Shown in pieces: positions 58,783 to 64,000 of a stretch of DNA of 64,000 nt (its first letter is position 1; every line of letters begins with the position of its first letter). Source of the DNA: Gammaproteobacteria bacterium. Its GTDB lineage: Bacteria > Pseudomonadota > Gammaproteobacteria > Pseudomonadales > Pseudomonadaceae. The position numbers and the translations under genes were made by a program. A model generated the notes under the pieces. It was not told the DNA's origin, did no database searches, and saw nothing but the letters and a program-made list of their open reading frames with translations. The DNA lies in NCBI GenBank assembly GCA_018826895.1, contig JAHJYA010000042.1:1-64000 (forward strand), given 5' to 3'.

Positions 58783-59667
58783 TCAAACCGCGAGCGGTCG
58801 CCAGCGTCGATACAGCCAACCGCCCGCCACGTTGACCAGCAGACCGAGCATCACCAGCGCGGCGCCCAGCCATTGCAGCGGCGCCAGGCGCTCGCCGAGC
58901 AGCAACGCTGCCGAGCTGAGGCCCACCACCGGCACCAGCAGTGAGAATGGCGCCACCTGGCTGGCCGGGTAGCGTGACAGCAGGCGGCTCCACAGCCCGT
59001 AGCCGAGCAGCGTGGCGCCGAACGCCAGGTAAGCGAGCACCAGAAAGGCGTTGAGATCGAAACGCGCCAGGCTCTCGCCGATCAACTGCGGCCCCTCCAG
59101 CCACAGCGACAGGGCGAGAAACGGCAGCGGCGGCACCAGACTGCCCCAGACCACCAGCCCAACCAGGTTCACCTTGCCCAGGCGCCGGGTGACGATATTG
59201 CCCATCGCCCACATCGCTGCGGCGCAGAGCGTCAGCACAAAGCCTGCGAGCGTCAGCACGCCTTCTCCCTCCAGGCCAATCAGCAGCAAGCCGCCCGCTG
59301 CCACCAGCAACCCTATCAGGTTCAGCGCGCGCAGCCGCTCACCGAGCAGCGCGGCGGCGAAAAACAGGGTGAAGAACGCCTGGGATTGCAGCACCAGGGA
59401 GGCCAGTCCGGCCGGCATGCCGACCTTCATCGCAGAGAAGAGAAAGGCGAACTGCCCCAGGGAAATCGTCAGGCCGTAAATCAGCAACCAGCGCACAGGG
59501 ATGGCCGGGCGGCGCACGAAGAAGATTGCAGGCACCGCCGCCAACAGAAACCGCAGCGCCCCTAGGAGCATCGGTGGCATGGCGTCCAGGCCCAGGCGGA
59601 TGACTACAAAGTTCAGGCCCCAGACGATGATCACGACCAGGGCCAACAGCAGATCCTTGGGCGACAT
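58783..59667 (-). CDS. EamA-family drug/metabolite transporter
   Basis: 294 residues from MSPKDLLLALVVIIVWGLNF (ATG 59665-59667). Ten membrane helices in two EamA repeats (about 5-135 and 145-285); each repeat ends with a pattern such as LGERLRALNLIGLLVAAGG or LGERLAPLQWLGAALVMLG. The layout resembles E. coli EamA (cysteine/O-acetylserine exporter), but EamA-type substrates vary, so no substrate is assigned. Single gene. Confidence 0.9.
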   Translation of the reverse strand: MSPKDLLLALVVIIVWGLNFVVIRLGLDAMPPMLLGALRFLLAAVPAIFFVRRPAIPVRWLLIYGLTISLGQFAFLFSAMKVGMPAGLASLVLQSQAFFTLFFAAALLGERLRALNLIGLLVAAGGLLLIGLEGEGVLTLAGFVLTLCAAAMWAMGNIVTRRLGKVNLVGLVVWGSLVPPLPFLALSLWLEGPQLIGESLARFDLNAFLVLAYLAFGATLLGYGLWSRLLSRYPASQVAPFSLLVPVVGLSSAALLLGERLAPLQWLGAALVMLGLLVNVAGGWLYRRWRPLAV

Positions 59668-59755
59668 GGCGATTTTTCCTAATGGCTGGCCGGCCATTAG
59701 AGCAAACCCACAGCACCCACCGCCCATACACCGAGCTGGCAAAACGCCGTAACAG

Positions 59756-60577
59756 TCAGGCGTCCAGCGAGGGGCCTATCAGTTCGGCCAACTGCTCATA
59801 GACCCCCGGGCAAGCCGCCAGGAAGGGATTACCTTCAAGCAGCCCGTCGTTGCGGAAGAAGTCATTGATGCGCCCCCCCGTCTCGGCCAACAGCACCACG
59901 CCGGCCAGACAATCCCAGCTCTTGAGGTGAGTCTCGTAATAGCCGATCAGCCGGCCAGCCGCGACATAGGCAGTCATCAGCGCGCCCGAACCGTTGCGAA
60001 AGAACATGCCGCCCTCATCCAGCAAGCCCTGTAAAAACGGTAGAAAGTTCTCTTTGCCCGGACGATGAGTGGTGCCTGCCCCGACCACCCCTTCGCGCAC
60101 ATGCTGGGCCGGGTGTACCTGCAGCGGCGTGTCATTGACGAAGGCGCCATGGCCGATACGGCCACGGAACAGCTCCTGGTGATTGGGGTCGGCAATCGCC
60201 CCCAAATAGGGCTTGCCGTCGACCATCAGGCCGATGGACACGCACCAGTTATGCAGGCCGTTGACGAAACAGCGGGTGCCGTCAATCGGGTCAATCACCC
60301 ATACGCAGCGCGCCTCCAGGTTGGCGTGGCCACCCTCCTCACCGACAAAGCCGTCTTCAGGGAAGCGCGTCAGCAGCTCGGCACGGATAAAGTCTTCCAA
60401 GGCCTTGTCGGCGATGCTGACCACATCCTGCATATCACCGCCCTTGTGCATCACGGTCAGCTCGTTGCGCGAACGGTAATAGGTCATGCCGCGTTCAGCG
60501 GCTGCCTGGGCCAACTCGCAGGCGGCGGCATAGCGGGCATCGAGGTCCAGGCCGACAGGTTCGGCGGGATGGGACAT
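59756..60577 (-). CDS. Inositol-monophosphatase-family phosphatase
   Basis: 273 residues from MSHPAEPVGLDLDARYAAAC (ATG 60575-60577); the ORF opens 102 residues earlier without family support. Mg-dependent phosphatase signatures: Glu in FVGEEGGHAN, WVIDPIDGTRCFVNG and the C-terminal SWDCLAGVVLLAETGGR. Likely substrates are histidinol phosphate (HisN type), inositol phosphate or a related small phosphate ester. Divergent from the TauE-type transporter with 121 bp between. Confidence 0.9.
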   Translation of the reverse strand: MSHPAEPVGLDLDARYAAACELAQAAAERGMTYYRSRNELTVMHKGGDMQDVVSIADKALEDFIRAELLTRFPEDGFVGEEGGHANLEARCVWVIDPIDGTRCFVNGLHNWCVSIGLMVDGKPYLGAIADPNHQELFRGRIGHGAFVNDTPLQVHPAQHVREGVVGAGTTHRPGKENFLPFLQGLLDEGGMFFRNGSGALMTAYVAAGRLIGYYETHLKSWDCLAGVVLLAETGGRINDFFRNDGLLEGNPFLAACPGVYEQLAELIGPSLDA

Positions 60578-60698
60578 GGGCACTCCTTGGATCGCTGGGG
60601 TTCGAGGGCGCCAGTGTGCCGACAAGTCGCCACAGACGACAATGCCGCATCGCCAATGAGGTGCTAGTCTGCGCGCTTTTAGCGGGGCGCTTGAGCTG

Positions 60699-61433
60699 AT
60701 GAGCCTGTCCGATTTGCTGCTGTTCGCCTTGCCTGCGATCTTTCTCACCGGGCTGTCCAAGGGCGGTTTCGGCGGCGCCCTGGGCGGCATTGCCGTGCCG
60801 CTGCTGGCCCTGGCTACGTCGCCCAAGCAGGCCGTGGCGATCATGCTGCCGATTCTCTGCCTGGCTGATGTGGTCGGCCTCAAGGCCTACTGGCGGCGCT
60901 GGGACCTGGCCAACCTGAAGGTCATGATGCCCGGCGCGCTGATCGGCATCGCCATCGGCTCGCTAACCTTCGAGCTGCTCAACGAACGCATGATTGGCCT
61001 GATGATGGGTCTGATCGCCGTGTCCTTCGTCGCCCTTGGCGTACTGGTGCGTCACGACACACCCCGTCCGCTGCACAAGGGTCGGGGCCTGGCACTGTCG
61101 TCCGTGGCCGGTTTCACCAGCTTCGTCGCCCACGCCGGCGGGCCACCGGTGATGATGCACCTGCTGCCGCAGCAGTTGGACAAGGTGCGCTATGTGGCGA
61201 CCATCAACCTGTTCTTCCTGCTGACCAACGCGATCAAGCTGATTCCCTACACCGCCCTCGGCCAGTTCACCCAGGAGAACCTGCTGATGAGCCTGATGCT
61301 CGCGCCCATCGTGCCGTTCGGCGTATGGACGGGCCTGTGGCTGCAGTCGCGGGTCAACCACACCTGGTTCTACCGCATCGCCCGCCTGGGCATGCTGCTG
61401 GCGGGTGTGCAGTTGATCTGGCAGAACCTCTAA
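60699..61433 (+). CDS. TauE/SafE-family membrane transporter
   Basis: 244 residues starting MSLSDLLLFALPAIFLTGLS. About eight membrane helices in two halves with the family pattern GLSKGGFGGALGGIAVPLLA at the start of the first half and GFTSFVAHAGGPPVMMHLLP at the second. The family exports sulfonates/sulfite-type anions (TauE, SafE), but the substrate here is unknown. The stop is 11 bp from the convergent dgt stop. Confidence 0.92.
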   Translation: MSLSDLLLFALPAIFLTGLSKGGFGGALGGIAVPLLALATSPKQAVAIMLPILCLADVVGLKAYWRRWDLANLKVMMPGALIGIAIGSLTFELLNERMIGLMMGLIAVSFVALGVLVRHDTPRPLHKGRGLALSSVAGFTSFVAHAGGPPVMMHLLPQQLDKVRYVATINLFFLLTNAIKLIPYTALGQFTQENLLMSLMLAPIVPFGVWTGLWLQSRVNHTWFYRIARLGMLLAGVQLIWQNL

Positions 61434-61444
61434 ACCCCACTCGT

Positions 61445-62929
61445 TCACAGCGCCGACAAGGCGCGGTACTCATCCTGAGCGTGCTGGTCGGTCATGCCGC
61501 TGATCATGTCCTGCAACAGCCGGCAGCGGTGGTAAAAGGCCCAGAGATCGGCGTCCTCGGCAGGGCCGGCGTAGTGGCGCAGCGCCTCGTGGTAGGCCTT
61601 GACCAGTTGGCTGGGCAGGCGCCGGGCGAGCATTTGCAGGTGCGGCTCGCTGCGGCAACGCCCTTCGGTCAGGGCCAGAAAGGTATCCGGATGGGTGCGC
61701 AGCAGCGGCGCGTAGAAATCCAGCAGGCCCTGCAAAATGCGATAACCCTGCAGCTGCAGAGTTTCCACCTCACGGTCGCAGAACACCCATTCCATGGCCA
61801 CGTCCTTGAAGGTCTGCACGATGGCGTGGGGCACGCTCTGGTCTTCCATCAGCGCGCGGTCGAGGGTGCCGTCGTACACCGCCTGCAGGTTGTCGATAAA
61901 CTGCTGGGCGGCGTGCTGCACCAGCGGGTGGATCATGTTCACCCGTAGCCAGATAAAGAACTCGCTGACCTTGTTGATCGGCTCGTCGCTGGAACGCTTG
62001 TAGGCATAGTCGACCAGTTCGCGGAACGATTTGCCCTTGCCCGGCACCACCAGATCCGGGGATTGGTGGCGGGCAAAGGTCTTGACCAGCAGGCCGGCCA
62101 GTTGCTCGATACTGAGGATGCCCTTCTCCACCGAGTCTTCGATGTCGGCCAGGCAATAGGCGATGTCGTCGGCTGCCTCCATGATGTAGGCCACCGGGTG
62201 ACGGGTACCGTCGGCCAACTCCAGCGCCGCGCGCAGCTCGCGAACAAAGCCTTCCTCGGACAGGTAGAAGCCTGGCTTCTTGTTCAGGTACGCACCGGGC
62301 GTACCCTTGTCCGGCTTGGGCAGGTAGGCCGGGCGCACGTACTTGAGCAGGCCGGCGGTCTGGGTGTAGGTCAGGTTCATGCGCTGCAGGTTGACCACCA
62401 GGCGCAAGGCCTGAGCGTTGCCCTCGAAGGCCTTGAGGTCGATCAGCATGCGCGCGCGCAATTGCGCATCGCCTTGCCCGGCGGGGATCGCCGCGGCGAA
62501 CAGCCCGTCGAGCTCGCGCTCGAACCACTCGCCGATGGCGTATTCGCCGAAGTGACCGAACGGCGGGTTGCCGATGTCGTGCATCAGGCAGGTCATTTCC
62601 ACCAGGCTTTCCAGCGCGCCGTCGAGGCCATCCAGGCCAACTTCGGCCGCCCGCGCACCGAGCTGCTTGTACAGCGTGCGGACAATAAAGCGCCCGGCCT
62701 GTTGCACCTCAAGGGAATGGGTCAGGCGGCTGCGCACCGCCGCATTGCGCTCCAACGGGAAGACCTGGGTCTTCTGCTGCAGGCGGCGCACTGCCGCGCT
62801 GTGAACAATGCGTCCGCGGTCGCTTTCGAGTTGATCGATCACCGCAGCGAGGTCGTCCTCACGGGCGTTGCGGGGTGTCTGGGCACGGCTATGGGGCCGC
62901 AGGCGGGAAACTTTGGTCTGAAAATCCAT
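61445..62929 (-). CDS. dgt: dGTP triphosphohydrolase
   Basis: Cleaves dGTP to deoxyguanosine and triphosphate, tuning dNTP pools. 494 residues from MDFQTKVSRLRPHSRAQTPR (ATG 62927-62929); an upstream ATG would add 14. HD-superfamily metal ligands: RSRLTHSLEVQQAGR (His), CLMHDIGNPPFGHFGE (His-Asp) and a later Asp in MEAADDIAYCLADIED. Length is close to E. coli Dgt (505). Note that nrdAB, which makes dNTPs, is also in this window, though 36 kb away. Confidence 0.95.
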   Translation of the reverse strand: MDFQTKVSRLRPHSRAQTPRNAREDDLAAVIDQLESDRGRIVHSAAVRRLQQKTQVFPLERNAAVRSRLTHSLEVQQAGRFIVRTLYKQLGARAAEVGLDGLDGALESLVEMTCLMHDIGNPPFGHFGEYAIGEWFERELDGLFAAAIPAGQGDAQLRARMLIDLKAFEGNAQALRLVVNLQRMNLTYTQTAGLLKYVRPAYLPKPDKGTPGAYLNKKPGFYLSEEGFVRELRAALELADGTRHPVAYIMEAADDIAYCLADIEDSVEKGILSIEQLAGLLVKTFARHQSPDLVVPGKGKSFRELVDYAYKRSSDEPINKVSEFFIWLRVNMIHPLVQHAAQQFIDNLQAVYDGTLDRALMEDQSVPHAIVQTFKDVAMEWVFCDREVETLQLQGYRILQGLLDFYAPLLRTHPDTFLALTEGRCRSEPHLQMLARRLPSQLVKAYHEALRHYAGPAEDADLWAFYHRCRLLQDMISGMTDQHAQDEYRALSAL

Positions 62930-63037
62930 GGGCAGGCATCCGTTGCGTCGTGCAGCGAGCCTAACGCGCACTCCTTGCGTTTACCAGGCAGGGCCAGCCT
63001 GCGACACTAAAGCGTTGATTCAGTTGGGAAGATGCCC

Positions 63038-63229
63038 ATGTCACGTACTGAGTTCCACCAGGCCCATGCCGAACGAGCACAGGCTGAAGCCCAACGCCTA
63101 CTCGCTCAACGCGAAACCTTAGGGCCGCGCTGGCTAGCCTGGGTTGCCAGCGAGCTTTATGGTCTCACCCCGCCGCCCTATGCAGCCATGGTGCGGCGCG
63201 AGCTTGAACGTTTGAGCCAGGGTCGCTAG
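63038..63229 (+). CDS. Small conserved hypothetical protein
   Basis: 63 residues from MSRTEFHQAHAERAQAEAQR (two more codons possible). Helical, charged, with RWLAWVASELYGLTPPPYAA and a basic C-terminus. The stop codon shares CTAG with the convergent DUF2789 stop (4-bp overlap). Divergent from dgt. I recognise no family motif. Confidence 0.65.
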   Translation: MSRTEFHQAHAERAQAEAQRLLAQRETLGPRWLAWVASELYGLTPPPYAAMVRRELERLSQGR

Positions 63230-63471
63230 GCCGGTTTGCTTTCGTGCAAGCGCACATTGAGCTCGTCGACGATCAATGCCCATTCGGCATCTTCCAGCAG
63301 TTCCTCTTTCAGAAAGGCGCCTTGAGATGCATTCCAGAAGGGAGCTTCCGAAACCTTGATATGGTCCGGCAATGGATAGTGTCGCGCGATAAATGCGTCG
63401 ATACTGGCGGGGTCGCCAGGCAGACCGAGTTGCTCGAATAGGGTACCGAGGTCTTTGTTGGGCAGTTCCAT
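63226..63471 (-). CDS. DUF2789 protein
   Basis: 81 residues from MELPNKDLGTLFEQLGLPGD; the ORF opens 19 residues earlier without family support. DUF2789 features: HYPLPDHIKVSEAPFWNASQ, then AFLKEELLEDAEWALIVDEL. Small soluble helical protein typical of Pseudomonas and relatives; function unknown. It overlaps the convergent small gene by 4 bp. Confidence 0.82.
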   Translation of the reverse strand: MELPNKDLGTLFEQLGLPGDPASIDAFIARHYPLPDHIKVSEAPFWNASQGAFLKEELLEDAEWALIVDELNVRLHESKPA

Positions 63472-63638
63472 GGTGCACTCCGCATAAAGTGGATGAGGTC
63501 CGGCGGCGCCGAAACGACTGCCGCGCATTCGTGCAGTAGAACGGTGGCAGCCAGCGACAGTTCAACCCTAAGCGTGGTGCAGCGAACCTGCCGCGATCGC
63601 GCAGGTCGATAGATCAGGTTCGTCACGAGAGAGACCCC

Positions 63639-64000
63639 ATGCCACTGCTGCGCCCCACCGCTCTTACCGCCTTTGTGCTGCTGTCCGGCTGCGCCTCGAC
63701 CCCCTGCGACGACCCGCTCAGCGACGCCTGCCGCGATGCCCAATTGCTGCAGCAGAACGACATGCTCCAGGCTCGGTTGCTGGTCGCCTCAGGTGAACTC
63801 GATCAACACCAGTTGGCCAGCGCCCTGCTCACCCGGGCAGCGGAACAGGACACCCGTGGCGAAGCTGCGTTTTATCAAGCGATTCTCAAAGTTCGCGAGG
63901 GGCCGCAGGTGGACGACGTACTCAAGCTGCTGGAGCAATCGGCCGAGCACCATCATCCTTACGCCGTGGCCATGCTCTACAAGATCTACAGCGAGCCGTA
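63639..64000 (+). CDS. Lipoprotein, truncated by window end
   Basis: At least 120 codons from MPLLRPTALTAFVLLSGCAS: signal peptide with lipobox LSGC (Cys18). The mature part has LQARLLVASGELDQHQLASA and LLTRAAEQDTRGEAAFYQAI, then LLEQSAEHHHPYAVAMLYKI, helical pairs reminiscent of Sel1/TPR repeats. GAGAGACCCC is a modest ribosome-binding site. The C-terminus is outside the window. Function unknown. Confidence 0.8.
   Translation, partial: MPLLRPTALTAFVLLSGCASTPCDDPLSDACRDAQLLQQNDMLQARLLVASGELDQHQLASALLTRAAEQDTRGEAAFYQAILKVREGPQVDDVLKLLEQSAEHHHPYAVAMLYKIYSEP

Overview
The window is GC-rich chromosomal DNA that reads as Pseudomonas (sensu lato, gammaproteobacteria). The evidence is protein sequence and gene order. 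An arginine succinyltransferase (ast/aru) block runs aruC-aruF-aruG-aruD-aruB-small ORF-aruE-ltaE-alaS-lysC. It is followed by a patatin/lpxL-minC-minD-minE-rluA block and by a two-component pair next to nrdA-nrdB. From memory, each block has the same internal order in P. aeruginosa, where they lie far apart, so this genome is rearranged relative to PAO1. Dispersed REP-like inverted repeats of pseudomonad type fill many intergenic gaps.

Layout. 1-12.8 kb (minus strand): lysC (cut by the window edge), alaS, ltaE and the whole ast operon for arginine catabolism, with two ArgR-type half-sites and a TACAAT box ahead of aruC. 12.8-20.4 kb: patatin-like lipase, lipid A acyltransferase, MinCDE division-site system, RluA-type pseudouridine synthase and a sensor kinase/response regulator pair. 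20.4-26.1 kb: class Ia ribonucleotide reductase nrdA-nrdB, preceded by about 1 kb of control region with a perfect DnaA box and a pair of NrdR-like boxes 31 bp apart; nrdB ends at a strong terminator.

26.1-37.9 kb is an accessory patch with lower and patchy GC, many repeats and several broken genes. It holds a frameshifted ParA-like ATPase and a polymorphic toxin with its overlapping immunity gene. Downstream of these are an unrelated small ORF, the decayed 3' end of a second toxin and a second, orphan immunity gene (84% identical to the first). It also holds a lone Bro-N protein, an isochorismatase-fold protein with Ser in the nucleophile position, a PheC-type periplasmic dehydratase, a membrane GGDEF enzyme, a stand-alone PD-(D/E)XK nuclease candidate and a decayed copy of the 5' end of the GNAT gene found intact at 41.7 kb.

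37.9-64 kb is mostly ordinary chromosome: lipoproteins, a Tat-exported SMP-30 protein, YecA with a SEC-C tail, RlhA-like U32 protein, two chemoreceptors, MdaB, stress proteins (CsbD-like, PpiC), a CAP-domain protein, a zinc metallopeptidase, EamA and TauE transporters, an inositol-monophosphatase-type enzyme, Dgt and the start of a lipoprotein. A MerR-family gene and a divergent DUF2938 membrane gene share a promoter with the 19-bp spacer and central palindrome of MerR-activated promoters. No rRNA, tRNA, CRISPR array or complete insertion sequence was seen.
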